A stretch of DNA of 64,000 nt from Synergistaceae bacterium (GTDB taxonomy: Bacteria > Synergistota > Synergistia > Synergistales > Aminobacteriaceae): positions 47,923 through 111,922 of the forward strand of contig JAFSUD010000017.1 of assembly GCA_017445405.1 (NCBI GenBank), written 5' to 3'. Below are positions 56,091 through 64,000 of this stretch, in pieces. Positions within the stretch are counted from its first letter, which is position 1. The number at the start of each line of letters is the position of its first letter. Below the pieces are notes generated by a model. It searched no databases. It saw only the letters and a program-made list of their open reading frames with translations, and was not told where the DNA came from. Made by a program: the position numbers and the translations under genes.

Positions 56091-57674
56091 TCAGTCCTTG
56101 TAGCCTCTGGCTTTCCTGTATGCCATAGTCGCGTCGTAGTAGTTATACAATGCAGTTACAGCGTCGCAGTCGCCGTTCGTGTCCTTGCTGTAATCGCTCA
56201 TGTATTCCGTCAGCGTCGCATTCACGTATGACAGCGCAGAAACCTTAACCTCAAAAGTTTGTGCAGCCTCAAGCCTCACCGTGTAGGTTTTGCCGAGTTT
56301 GTGCGCCGAGATGTTATTAATCACAACCTTGTAGCGGTTATCATTGTAGTGTGAGAAATCCACTTCTTCCCCGTCAATGTAAGCCTTCCATGAGGAGACA
56401 TCCGCCGTGCTCTCAACGTCAAAGTAGAGATTGATTGCTGTGCTCGAATCTAGGTTCAGGCTCTGCATTACTGCGCTTACCCCCGAGCCGGAGACGTTGC
56501 CGTTCACGATGGCGTACTCGTCCGTGCTGACTCTCACCTTCCCGTAGTCCGAAGCGTCGAATGAGGACTCTCCGTCCATCACAGCGTAAGAGTTATCATC
56601 ATCGCCGAGAGTGAAGCCGTGTTCGTTCTTGAGCATGATCTGTGCGTAGTGCCCGTAATCCTTAACCGCAGCTATCAGCTTCTCATCAACGCCATAGTTC
56701 TCAGGGTCAGCCTCAGCCAGAAAAGCGTCAAGGTACTGTTTTGCGCTCATGTCCTTAGTGAGAGTGTTCTTGTTGTTCTCGCCGTAATGCAGCGTTGCAG
56801 TGATAGTGTCCGCCATCTGGATCGAGTTGATGTAGCACCGGAAGCCGTAATATTTTCCCGTCTCGTCAGTGTAGGTGATGTTCTCGTCGAGATTGTGAGC
56901 CTCATCGCTTACGTTTCCCTTGCCGCTGATGGTGAAGGTCATGAAGCAGTCCGCACTGTTCGGCAGGTCGTCAGGAATGTACACGTAGAAGTTCACGCCG
57001 ATCTGCCCGCTTAAAATGAGTGAGTTGTACCTGAACGCCGGACTTGGTGTCCCTGAAGACTCCTCCTCCCAGTTAGCGGTGTACGTTCTGTCTCCGGTCG
57101 AGCCTTGCGCAATTGTTACGGTCTGTGCCGCTTCGGTGAGTTCGTCTCCGATCCAGCCTGTGAAGATGCAGCCGTCCTTCGCGGGGTTGTTCAGGGTGAA
57201 TGTATCGCTCTCGACTGTGTAGCTCGTGTAGTTGCTCACACCTTCAGCAAGACTCCCGCCGTCAAGGTTGTACGTGATTGTGTAGGTTATGGGAGTAAGA
57301 GCCGCCGTGATTGTTACGTCTCCCTCCGGCATCGTGAATGTGCTGCCAGTTATCGCAGTGCCGTTGACAGAGAAGACAACAGTATCATAGCCCGCCGGGA
57401 TTTCGCCCGCATAAGTCAGCGTTACGGTGTCGCCTGCCTTTGCTGTTGATGGTGCTGTGATGTTCCCGCCTGAGACCGTGATGTTGTAGACCGGCGTGAT
57501 TTTCGTGAAGCCTATCACAACACTGGCAGTCTGTCTCCTTGCGACCGTGAAGCCGATTGTTACGGCTGCGCTCTGAGCCGCCCCATCATCCGCGTATGCC
57601 CCGGTGATGAAGGCCGGGAATAAGCAGAGGAGAAGAGCGTAAATTATGAACGTCAAAGATCTTCGAGTTCTCAT
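56091..57674 (-). CDS. secreted InlB-repeat-like surface protein
   Basis: 527 residues from ATG 57674 (GGGAG upstream). Signal peptide ends near AYAD. Beta-rich segments follow: ITVSGGNITAPSTAKAGDTVTLTY and MPEGDVTITA, then the flagellar-/InlB-type repeat ITYNLDGGSLAEG...FTGWIGDELT...RTYTANWEE. A C-terminal half of unknown fold follows, with NGDCDAVTALYNYYDATMAYRK at the end. It has no CTERM motif. It starts 26 bases after the upstream frameshifted gene in the cassette between livJ and livH. Confidence 0.75.
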   Translation of the reverse strand: MRTRRSLTFIIYALLLCLFPAFITGAYADDGAAQSAAVTIGFTVARRQTASVVIGFTKITPVYNITVSGGNITAPSTAKAGDTVTLTYAGEIPAGYDTVVFSVNGTAITGSTFTMPEGDVTITAALTPITYTITYNLDGGSLAEGVSNYTSYTVESDTFTLNNPAKDGCIFTGWIGDELTEAAQTVTIAQGSTGDRTYTANWEEESSGTPSPAFRYNSLILSGQIGVNFYVYIPDDLPNSADCFMTFTISGKGNVSDEAHNLDENITYTDETGKYYGFRCYINSIQMADTITATLHYGENNKNTLTKDMSAKQYLDAFLAEADPENYGVDEKLIAAVKDYGHYAQIMLKNEHGFTLGDDDNSYAVMDGESSFDASDYGKVRVSTDEYAIVNGNVSGSGVSAVMQSLNLDSSTAINLYFDVESTADVSSWKAYIDGEEVDFSHYNDNRYKVVINNISAHKLGKTYTVRLEAAQTFEVKVSALSYVNATLTEYMSDYSKDTNGDCDAVTALYNYYDATMAYRKARGYKD

Positions 57675-57700
57675 GAATTGTTCACGCTCCCCGGAAGATT

Positions 57701-58300
57701 TCAGTCGCCGTACTTCAGCCACAAGGCCGGACGGATGTAGTAAAGATTACTTGCGGATGTGTCTATACCCATGTACGCGGTATTGTTGGTAGCATCCGCA
57801 ATATAGTACACATTAAAGGTGTTTCCTGATTTTGCTAATGAGCGAAGCCACCAATTTTTGCCGAGACTGCTGGGGTGATAGCTTTCGAACTCAGTTTTGC
57901 TGAGAAGGAACACGGTATCAGTGAAATTGTATGTGTCCTGCTTTACATCATCCAGAACTAGCTGCGCGATCTTCCCCTTCTCTTCCGCAGTGAAAGCTGA
58001 CGTGTAGAACGTCCCCTGAAGCCATGCGCGGGGAGTACTATCTCTCCAGAAGGGAGTTCCATAATTGGCTGATCCCGATTTGTCCCCTTTGAACTTCATT
58101 GTGTCGCCTACAACATTCTGCGTAACGAGCAAAACCAGCTTGTTGGTACGGTCTACTGTGAGGACTTCCCACGTCAGCGGCGCATTGTTCCACGTCCCGA
58201 ACGTGTACGGGGTCTCGAACGTGTACACTTGCTCCCCGGCTGGCCTTGAACGCGATGTTGCTCCTGTAATCCCCGTCCGAAACATCCTCGTTAGGGTCAA
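57701..58300 (-). pseudogene. DUF6273-type surface protein, C-terminal frame
   Basis: From about 58234 downward this frame continues the secreted protein started at 58682: EQVYTFETPYTFG, LTWEVLTVDRTNKLVLLVTQNVV, WRDSTPRAWL, KNWWLRSLAKSG and IRPALWLKYGD match the DUF6273 module of anaerobe surface proteins. The codons before 58234 are out of frame and not real. Deleting one G from the GGGG tract (58234-58237) joins the two frames. Confidence 0.75.
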
Positions 58301-58682
58301 TTCCTCCGGTCATAACAACGCCGATTGTTACTTCTGTCTTCGCGTCAATCGAACTTGCAGTGAACGTGATGACATCGCCGCTGTTCAGGACAGTGTAGCT
58401 TTCCGCAGTGCCTTTGACGAGGTTGTAAGCGACTGTTGTGCTGTCAGACGTGTTCGTAAACTTGCCGTCATACTGGACGGTTACGTCTACCTTCATCTCC
58501 GAATCGAACGTGTCATCAGCCGTAACCTTCAGAGTGCCGACGGTGTTGTACGCTCCCTTCGTGTAGTTCATGGCCGTGCTGCCTTCCGGCGGGACGAGCT
58601 TGTAGACATCGGTGCTTGCCGGTGCTGACGTACTGAGTGCCAGCAGTGTGATTAGTGTGATAGAAAGTATGTTGCTTTTCAT
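58038..58682 (-). pseudogene. DUF6273-type surface protein, N-terminal frame
   Basis: ATG 58682 has AAAGGAGA upstream. Signal peptide MKSNILSITLITLLALS, then a beta domain (VYKLVPPEGSTAMNYTKGAY, MKVDVTVQYDGKFTNTSDS, YRSNIAFKAS). The homologous reading ends at the GGGG tract 58234-58237; the codons after it are out of frame. With one base fewer, the gene would run 58682 to 57701 and encode about 326 residues. Confidence 0.75.
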
Positions 58683-58734
58683 TGAGAGTTTCTCCTTTAC
58701 TTGCCGAGAGATTCTCCCCTTAAAAATGCCGCGC

Positions 58735-58771
58735 AAAAACAGGACAGGCGGACTCAAATCCTCCTGCCCTG
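58735..58771 (-). terminator. terminator after livJ
   Basis: CAGGGCAGG/CCTGTCCTG stem followed by TTTTTGCG on the minus strand, just after the livJ stop. It separates the binding-protein gene from the downstream cassette. Confidence 0.75.
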
Positions 58772-58787
58772 ACGTGTTTACAATATC

Positions 58788-59918
58788 CTAGACTTCAGGC
58801 ACTACTATTCCTACAAATGTCTTCTTGCCGTCGCGGATCTCGACAATGCCCATATCCTTCTCTGCATCGTGAGTCGCGTTGATTGTGGTCATGCCCGTAA
58901 CTGTCGGGAGGTCTTTTGTCGTCTCCAGAGCGTCCCTAATCTTTGCCGGGTCTGCACTTCCTGCACGCTCGATTGCGTCCTTGAGCATGATGTAGCAGTC
59001 ATAGCCGAGTGCGCAGTTGACGTTGGGGGCTTTGTCGGGGTGGACTTTGTTCCATGCTTCAGTGAAGGCCTTTGCGGTCTCGTTCATCTCCGGCATTGAC
59101 GGATCATAAGCAAACGTTGTGTGCATGAAGCCCTCCACTGCGTCTCCGCCGAGCGTAACTATCTCGGGGTTGTCCATTGCGTCAGCTCCGATGAAGCGGA
59201 AAGTTGCACCAAGCTCCTTAGCCTGCTTGAGGACGATCGCTCCCTCTGCGAAGTATGCAGGAAGGAACACTATATCCGGGCCGGCCTCCATTAAGCTGGT
59301 GAGCTGTGCTGTAAAATCCGTGTCGCCCGTCTGGTACATGAGGGAGGCTACGATCTCTCCGCCCATCTTCTTGTAGCTGTCGCGGAAGAACTTTCCGAGT
59401 CCGACGCTGTAATCGTTGGACATGTCGACGAGAGTCGCTGCCTTCTTGAAGCCGAGATTGCGGAATGCGTATGTTGCTGCTCCTGCTCCCTGGAACGGGT
59501 CTATAAAGCACACACGGAAGTAAAATCTCTTGTCCAGAGTAACGAGGGGATTTGTGCATGATGTCCCGATGACGGGGATTCCGGCTTTCTCTGCGACTTC
59601 TCCTCCGGCCATTGCTAGGGATGAGCCGTAAGTGCCGATGATGGCGTTCACCTTGTCGTTCTCGATGAGACGGGTTACTGCGTTGGCTGCCTCGACCTTG
59701 TCGGACTTGTTGTCCACGATGATTAGCTCTACCTTCTTGCCGAGAATCTCAGGGAAAAGCTCATGAGCTAACTGCGTGCCCTCGAGTTCGAGCTGTCCGC
59801 CGAAAGCGTTCTGGCCTGTGAGGCAGTTGAAGACTCCGACCTTGATAACGTCATCGTCTGCAAAGGCAAGAGTGCCGAGCATGAGGACTAACATCAACGC
59901 TGCTAAAACTTTGCGCAT
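58788..59918 (-). CDS. livJ: branched-chain amino-acid ABC transporter binding protein
   Basis: 376 residues with a signal peptide (MRKVLAALMLVLMLGTLAFA) and the Peripla_BP_6 fold: IKVGVFNCLTGQNAFGGQLELEG, LIVDNKSDKVEAANAVTRLI, VIGTSCTNPLVT. Captures amino acids in the periplasm for the LivHMGF complex encoded downstream. A terminator after it would give it higher expression than the permease genes. AAGGAG precedes the ATG. Confidence 0.93.
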   Translation of the reverse strand: MRKVLAALMLVLMLGTLAFADDDVIKVGVFNCLTGQNAFGGQLELEGTQLAHELFPEILGKKVELIIVDNKSDKVEAANAVTRLIENDKVNAIIGTYGSSLAMAGGEVAEKAGIPVIGTSCTNPLVTLDKRFYFRVCFIDPFQGAGAATYAFRNLGFKKAATLVDMSNDYSVGLGKFFRDSYKKMGGEIVASLMYQTGDTDFTAQLTSLMEAGPDIVFLPAYFAEGAIVLKQAKELGATFRFIGADAMDNPEIVTLGGDAVEGFMHTTFAYDPSMPEMNETAKAFTEAWNKVHPDKAPNVNCALGYDCYIMLKDAIERAGSADPAKIRDALETTKDLPTVTGMTTINATHDAEKDMGIVEIRDGKKTFVGIVVPEV

Positions 59919-59971
59919 GAATAAACACTCCTTAATGTTTGTGAAATGTGTGAAGATTATATCACTCTATG

Positions 59972-61090
59972 CTATTCCGTTTCGGTCTCCTGAACTTTTC
60001 CGGCCTCAGATGACAGGTATACATCAAGTATTGCGTCGAGCTTGTCTGCATGAAGATATATATCATCAACAGTTTCAACGTGTACCTTCGGCATTTCTTT
60101 GCGGGAAGTGTCAAAGAATGCTATGAACTTGTTGTTAGCGTTGTTGAAGTAGAACCGGCATAAAGGCTTCCTGATGCTTCCGTCAAGAATAACGTTGCAG
60201 TAGTTTATCGTGTCCTTGAGAGTTATGCGCTTCACGTCTACCTTGCTTCGGAGAATTGCTTTCACTGCGTTGTAGCCGTCTATCTCGTCCTGCGTCGTAA
60301 CTATCCTGCTCTTAGGCTCGGCTGGAGTCTCGGGTGCTGAGTCCTCCTGAGAGTCTGCCGGTGTGTTGGCTGCCTTCTCCTCTGAGAGTGCGGAAGCTAA
60401 CCTGTCGCTCACCCTGTCACTGATGAACTGGGTAAACGCTTTCTTGGTGATTATCTTGAACTTCTCCCTCGCGTTCTCCGTAAGCCTTCCAGTGAATACC
60501 TGCAGTGCCATATGCCGCACAAAGTCCTCTGAAGGCTCCTGCAGCTGCTCCATCAGGTAGGACTTCATCGCTCCGGTGTACTTCAGCTCAGAAGCCGTTG
60601 ACGCTATCTCCTCTATCTTGAACGCACTCTTGGTGAATCTCTTCAGCTCCCTCACTATAGGCTCGCTTATGTCGCAGACTGAAAACTGCAGAAATGGCAT
60701 CATGTCCATAATGTTATCTTGGTCTAGATCCGTGTAGAACCTGTACTCGTGGCCGTTGGTGAGTATGCCTATCTTGGCAGGAGTAGCATTGAAGTAGCGC
60801 ATTAACTGGCTCTCCTTGCTGACATCGAGGTCTTCTCCGCTCCACTTGGCCTCAATAAGCATTATGGGCTTGCCGTCCCGGATTATTGCGTAGTCCACCT
60901 TCTCGCCCTTCTTGATGCCAACGTCAGCAGTAAACTCCGGAACAACTTCCGACGGGTCAAACACATTGTAGCCGAGCGCACTTATGAACGGCATGATTAA
61001 CGCATTCTTGGTGGCTTCTTCTGTCTGGATTATGTCTCTGCGTTCAGTGTAGACTTTGGCTATCTGCCTGATAGAGTCTATTAGCTCCAT
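59972..61090 (-). CDS. HsdR N-terminal-like nuclease-fold protein
   Basis: 372 residues. The N-terminal half matches type I restriction HsdR_N: EEATKNALIMPFISALGYNVFDP, Asp66 in KVDYAI and Glu80-x-Lys82 in IEAKWSG form the PD-(D/E)XK site. No helicase domain follows; instead an acidic Pro/Glu linker near 245-265 and a C-terminal domain (DGYNAVKAILRSKVDVKRITLKDT...CRFYFNN) typical of the widespread stand-alone version. No hsdM or hsdS nearby, so it is not a complete restriction system. Role unknown. Confidence 0.8.
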   Translation of the reverse strand: MELIDSIRQIAKVYTERRDIIQTEEATKNALIMPFISALGYNVFDPSEVVPEFTADVGIKKGEKVDYAIIRDGKPIMLIEAKWSGEDLDVSKESQLMRYFNATPAKIGILTNGHEYRFYTDLDQDNIMDMMPFLQFSVCDISEPIVRELKRFTKSAFKIEEIASTASELKYTGAMKSYLMEQLQEPSEDFVRHMALQVFTGRLTENAREKFKIITKKAFTQFISDRVSDRLASALSEEKAANTPADSQEDSAPETPAEPKSRIVTTQDEIDGYNAVKAILRSKVDVKRITLKDTINYCNVILDGSIRKPLCRFYFNNANNKFIAFFDTSRKEMPKVHVETVDDIYLHADKLDAILDVYLSSEAGKVQETETE

Positions 61091-61155
61091 GATGAATATT
61101 CACCTTCGTAGTTTAGTATGAGATGCTGAGATTATAGCAGAAAACCTAAGCGTCC

Positions 61156-62514
61156 CTATCTTTCCTCAAGAGCAGATAATTTCTTCTCCCAGCCTATACG
61201 CTTAATATGAAGAGTCATTAGTGCCGTACATATGAACCAGCCCACAGGGTAGCCTATCGCGATAAAGTATATCGAGTCAGTGAGTCTCGACACAATGAAC
61301 AAATATATCTGCCTCAGCACCACAAATGATGTGAGCATTATTATCATCGGCGTGCGTGAATCTCCCACTCCCCTCAATGCTCCGGCCTCTATCTGGTTAG
61401 TTGCGTTCACGGGGTCAAATAAGCTGTTGAGCCTGATGAACAGAACAGCAAATCCTAACACCGCTGCATCCTGATTGAACAGTCCCGCAATGTAAGGCGC
61501 GAAAATGTAAAGTACTGTGATTATGCACGCTGACAGACTCCACGACAAGAATAACCCCGTCAAGAGTCCCTTGTTGATTCTGTCTGGCTTGCGCGCTCCG
61601 GCGTTCTGTCCCACAAATGTAGTTACTGACATTGCCATACTCTGAGTCGGCAAAATCACGAACGCATCAACGCGGGCATATATCCCCCATCCTGCCGTGC
61701 TCGCTGCTCCGTAAGAATTGATGTACGCCTGCACAAACACATTCGAGAATGAGGTAACGGCCATCTGGAAACCTGCAGGGAAACCTATAGCTATAATGCG
61801 CCTGAGAATCTGAGTATCTATCTTCATTTCACGCCAGCTCAGGCTGTGCACTTCATGACTCCTGAACAGTATCCAGAAAATTATTATTCCCGAGACGAAC
61901 TGAGAAATTATCGTTGCGTATGCCACTCCTGCAACACCAAGCCCGAAATTGATCACGAACAGCAGATCAAGAAAGATGTTGAGGATTGAGGCGAGTATCA
62001 GGAAGTACAGAGGACGTTTCGAGTCGCCGACTGCCCGGAGGATTGCTCCGCCCATGTTGTACATGACTGTTCCGGTGAGGCCGAGAGAGAATATCTGCAG
62101 GTAGACGACTGCTTCACGGAAGACTGACTCGGGAGTGTTCATCATGCGCAGGAGTCCCGGAGTCGCGAAGTATCCTGTTGCTGCGAAGACGAGGGACAAG
62201 AGGAACATTGCTGCTGTGGCTGTGTGGGTGGACTTGCGGAGGTTCTCTGTGTCCTTTGCGCCGAAGTACTGGGAGATTACGACGCTCGCTCCCATCGTGA
62301 AGCCGATTGCGAGTCCGATTAACGTGATGACTATGGGAATTGTTGATGTAACTGCGCCGAGAGCATCAGCCCCTACAAAATTTCCTACGACGATGCTGTC
62401 TACAGTGTTATAGAGCTGCTGGAATATATTTCCGACGAACAGAGGGAAGGCAAAACGCACTAAGTGTTTCCAGATAGTGCCCTCCGTCATGTCCTTAATG
62501 GTAGTGTTTGGCAA
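61156..62514 (-). CDS. MATE-family efflux transporter
   Basis: 452 residues, twelve predicted membrane helices. Two MATE halves are seen: FPLFVGNIFQQLYNTVDSIVVGNFVG near residue 20, and GFPAGFQMAVTSFSNVFVQAYINSYG near 240 followed by VTTFVGQNAGARKP. Exports drugs or metabolites by Na+ or H+ antiport. Starts at TTG 62514 with GGGAG 6 bases upstream. Confidence 0.93.
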   Translation of the reverse strand: MPNTTIKDMTEGTIWKHLVRFAFPLFVGNIFQQLYNTVDSIVVGNFVGADALGAVTSTIPIVITLIGLAIGFTMGASVVISQYFGAKDTENLRKSTHTATAAMFLLSLVFAATGYFATPGLLRMMNTPESVFREAVVYLQIFSLGLTGTVMYNMGGAILRAVGDSKRPLYFLILASILNIFLDLLFVINFGLGVAGVAYATIISQFVSGIIIFWILFRSHEVHSLSWREMKIDTQILRRIIAIGFPAGFQMAVTSFSNVFVQAYINSYGAASTAGWGIYARVDAFVILPTQSMAMSVTTFVGQNAGARKPDRINKGLLTGLFLSWSLSACIITVLYIFAPYIAGLFNQDAAVLGFAVLFIRLNSLFDPVNATNQIEAGALRGVGDSRTPMIIMLTSFVVLRQIYLFIVSRLTDSIYFIAIGYPVGWFICTALMTLHIKRIGWEKKLSALEER

Positions 62515-62685
62515 AGTGTTACTCCCCCTTTTTTGTGAGAGATTTTAGGCTATTCGGGGTTTGAAGGTCAATAATTTATCGCGGTAATAAGTGTATTGCT
62601 TATGCGTTAGGTATATTTTTCTCAAAAGTATTGACTGCTGCAAATACGCGGATGCTGCCTTCAGGTTTATCTGTCTGCCTTATCT

Positions 62686-62742
62686 TCAACATACTTCATT
62701 TATCTCTCTGAACTCCGCACTCACTTCATCCAGTCTGCTCAT
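62686..62742 (-). pseudogene. 18-codon ORF with a good ribosome site, probable gene stump
   Basis: AAGGAGTGAATTA precedes ATG 62742 and a TATAAT box lies about 30 bases upstream. The frame encodes 18 residues starting MSRLDEVSAEF and stops. A second frame just below continues with MLKIRQTDKPEG for 29 or so residues, as if one small gene has been frameshifted. The rest of the 350-base gap (62515-62861) holds nothing else I can name. Confidence 0.3.
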
Positions 62743-62861
62743 TAATTCACTCCTTAAAGAATTTTTCCGGCAATTATACAGCTCATGAATACGTTAAATA
62801 GTTCATGTGCGTAATATAATATCCTAATCACTATAAATTTTACACGGAGGAGTTATTTTTC

Positions 62862-63593
62862 ATGCCCCCAGATTTCGAACTTGAAGAGCTTGAACATGAA
62901 CTCGCAAACTTCTATGACCCGGACGAATTTCACAGAGAAGTAGTCTATCATGACGTGCACTCTCCCGAATCAGTCTCGCGCGAAGAAGCCCGCAATGCCG
63001 ACAAGAGGGCAATAGAGACTTTCGGCATCCCGAGCATCTTACTCATGGAGAATGCGGCTGTTGCTGTCGTCAACGAAATAAAGGATTATGCGGTTCTGGC
63101 TATTGTCTGTTCTCCCGGCAGCAACGGAGGAGACGGCCTAGCTATTGCCCGGCACTTGTGCATTCTCGGAAAAGATGTGCGCGTCTATATTGTGGGCGAC
63201 CCGAGAAACGGCAGCGAGGACTTCAAGACTAACCTCAAGATAATGAGCAAACTTGCTCCTGAAGTCCTTAACACCATTAACGACGAGAACTTTGAGGACT
63301 TCGAGAGCGCATTACGAGGCTGCGAAACATGCATTGATGCAATATTCGGCACAGGCCTTAACCGTCCGGTCGAGGGGATGCACAAGAGAGTGATTGAGGC
63401 CATGAACTCACTTGCTACTCACATTGTCAGCGTAGATATTCCTTCAGGGCTTGACTGCGACACTGGAGAACCTCTAGGCGTGTGCGTGCGGGCAACTAAG
63501 ACGGTAACGTTCCACAGGATGAAGAAAGGATTAGACGTTTCGCCTCAGTACGGAGGAGATGTTACGGTTACATACATAGGCATACCGAACTAA
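62862..63593 (+). CDS. nnrE: NAD(P)H-hydrate epimerase
   Basis: 243 residues: an acidic N-terminal extension of about 40, then the YjeF_N domain with MENAAVAVV, CSPGSNGGDGLAIARHL, DAIFGTGLNRPV and VDIPSGLDCDTGEPLG. Epimerises damaged NAD(P)H hydrates so the dehydratase can repair them. The dehydratase (NnrD) half of bifunctional relatives is absent. GGAGGAG precedes the ATG. Confidence 0.9.
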   Translation: MPPDFELEELEHELANFYDPDEFHREVVYHDVHSPESVSREEARNADKRAIETFGIPSILLMENAAVAVVNEIKDYAVLAIVCSPGSNGGDGLAIARHLCILGKDVRVYIVGDPRNGSEDFKTNLKIMSKLAPEVLNTINDENFEDFESALRGCETCIDAIFGTGLNRPVEGMHKRVIEAMNSLATHIVSVDIPSGLDCDTGEPLGVCVRATKTVTFHRMKKGLDVSPQYGGDVTVTYIGIPN

Positions 63594-63609
63594 ATTTACT
63601 GGAGGATTG

Positions 63610-63690
63610 ATGCAGACGGAAAATGAGAGTTATCAAGAGCTGCTGAGGAAAGGGGCAGAACGTTTAGCCACAATGCGGCGGAGAGGCTGA
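63610..63690 (+). CDS. 26-residue ORF at the head of the 100-bp repeats
   Basis: GGAGG lies just upstream of ATG 63610, followed by 26 codons: MQTENESYQELL, then a basic KGAERLATMRRRG end. The following repeat units carry the same frame (NENYQELLRKGAERF) but with the ATG changed to ACG, so only this copy keeps a start. It begins 16 bases after the nnrE stop and may be co-expressed. No family recognised. Confidence 0.4.
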   Translation: MQTENESYQELLRKGAERLATMRRRG

Positions 63691-64000
63691 AGCTACATGC
63701 AGATGATTTACGCAAGCGGCAAATGAGAATTATCAAGAGCTGCTGAGGAAAGGGGCAGAACGTTTCACCGCAATACGGCGGAGGGGCTGAAGCTACATGC
63801 AGATGATTGACGCAAGCGGCAAATGAGAATTATCAAGAGCTGCTGAGGAAAGGGGCAGAACGTTTCACCGCAATACGGCGGAGGGGCTGAGGCTACATGC
63901 AGATGATTGACGCAAGCGGCAAATGAGAATTATCAAGAGCTGCTGAGGAAAGGGGCAGAACGTTTCACCGCAATACGGCGGAGGGGCTGAGGCTACATAC
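63623..64000 (+). repeat. 100-bp tandem repeat, nearly four units, continues beyond the window
   Basis: AATGAGARTTATCAAGAGCT recurs at 63622, 63722, 63822 and 63922, an exact 100-bp period. Units 2-4 differ at very few positions; unit 1 is more diverged (for example TTAGCCACAATG against TTCACCGCAATA). The period is not a multiple of three, so no long frame runs through. Each unit carries the short basic tail ending RRRG-stop. Confidence 0.9.

Noticed and set aside
59972..61090. Type I restriction-modification system
   Set aside because: Only an HsdR N-terminal-like protein is present; no helicase domain, methyltransferase or specificity gene nearby. This stand-alone form is widespread.
63623..64000. 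CRISPR array
   Set aside because: The whole 100-bp unit repeats, with no alternation of short repeats and unique spacers, and no cas genes are present. The Cas4-like nuclease domain at 3541 is part of a helicase fusion.

Overview
The window looks like chromosomal DNA of a Gram-negative anaerobe of the Synergistota, probably an uncultured gut or rumen Synergistaceae. The evidence is a Kdo transferase (so an LPS outer membrane), several large secreted proteins ending in a Gly-rich, Cys-containing tail followed by a hydrophobic helix and basic residues (the Synerg-CTERM type of sorting signal), papain-like peptidases with Ig-like repeats, a branched-chain amino-acid ABC transporter, and a citrate uptake/citrate lyase cluster. 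There is no rRNA, transposase, integrase, phage gene or CRISPR array.

Layout. 1-3174 (+): alpha/beta hydrolase, waaA, a four-tRNA cluster (Val, Asp, Phe, Gly) with promoter and terminator, and a lipoprotein. 3188-14671 (-): a 1425-residue helicase/nuclease fusion, rfbBCDA (dTDP-rhamnose), tRNA-Leu, a RelE-type toxin and its antitoxin, purF, purC and a small membrane protein. 14783-22622 (+): two tandem papain-like (C1) peptidase genes with Ig-like repeats; the first is frameshifted and lacks the catalytic residues. 22745-28895 (-): tctC-tctB-tctA-citD-citE-citF. 29096-35489 (+): two Synerg-CTERM surface proteins and a DUF533-like protein. 35486-37591: an XRE regulator (-), then birA-bioY (+) behind a BirA-like operator. 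37629-40982 (-): a ParA-like ATPase and a TPR protein. 41140-45698 (+): MBOAT/AlgJ-like O-acetylation pair and glgB. 45765-47004 (+): two tandem YafQ-like toxin-antitoxin modules. 46992-51751 (+): a large Synerg-CTERM gene broken by a 10-G tract, an amber codon and a frameshift. 52381-59918 (-): livF, a livM-livG fusion, livH and livJ, with a surface-protein cassette inserted between livH and livJ. 59972-62514 (-): an HsdR-N-like nuclease and a MATE exporter. 62862-64000 (+): nnrE and a 100-bp tandem repeat running off the edge.

Two patterns recur. First, short tandem arrays (periods 174, 215, 145/139 and 100 bp) occur at four places. Where origin can be traced, each unit carries the tail of one gene and, at two loci, the head or leader of the next. 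The rfb copy differs from its parent mostly at synonymous sites, so it is not simply a decaying duplicate. Second, apparent single-base insertions, mostly in G tracts, break accessory genes (C1 peptidase, Synerg-CTERM protein, DUF6273 protein, second YafQ toxin), while the long housekeeping genes stay open. These could be slippage-based switching, pseudogene decay or read errors; the sequence alone cannot decide.

Functionally the window combines envelope building (waaA, rfb, O-acetylation), scavenging (liv, tct/cit, bioY), purine synthesis, glycogen branching and an expanding, partly decaying set of secreted peptidases and adhesin-like proteins.
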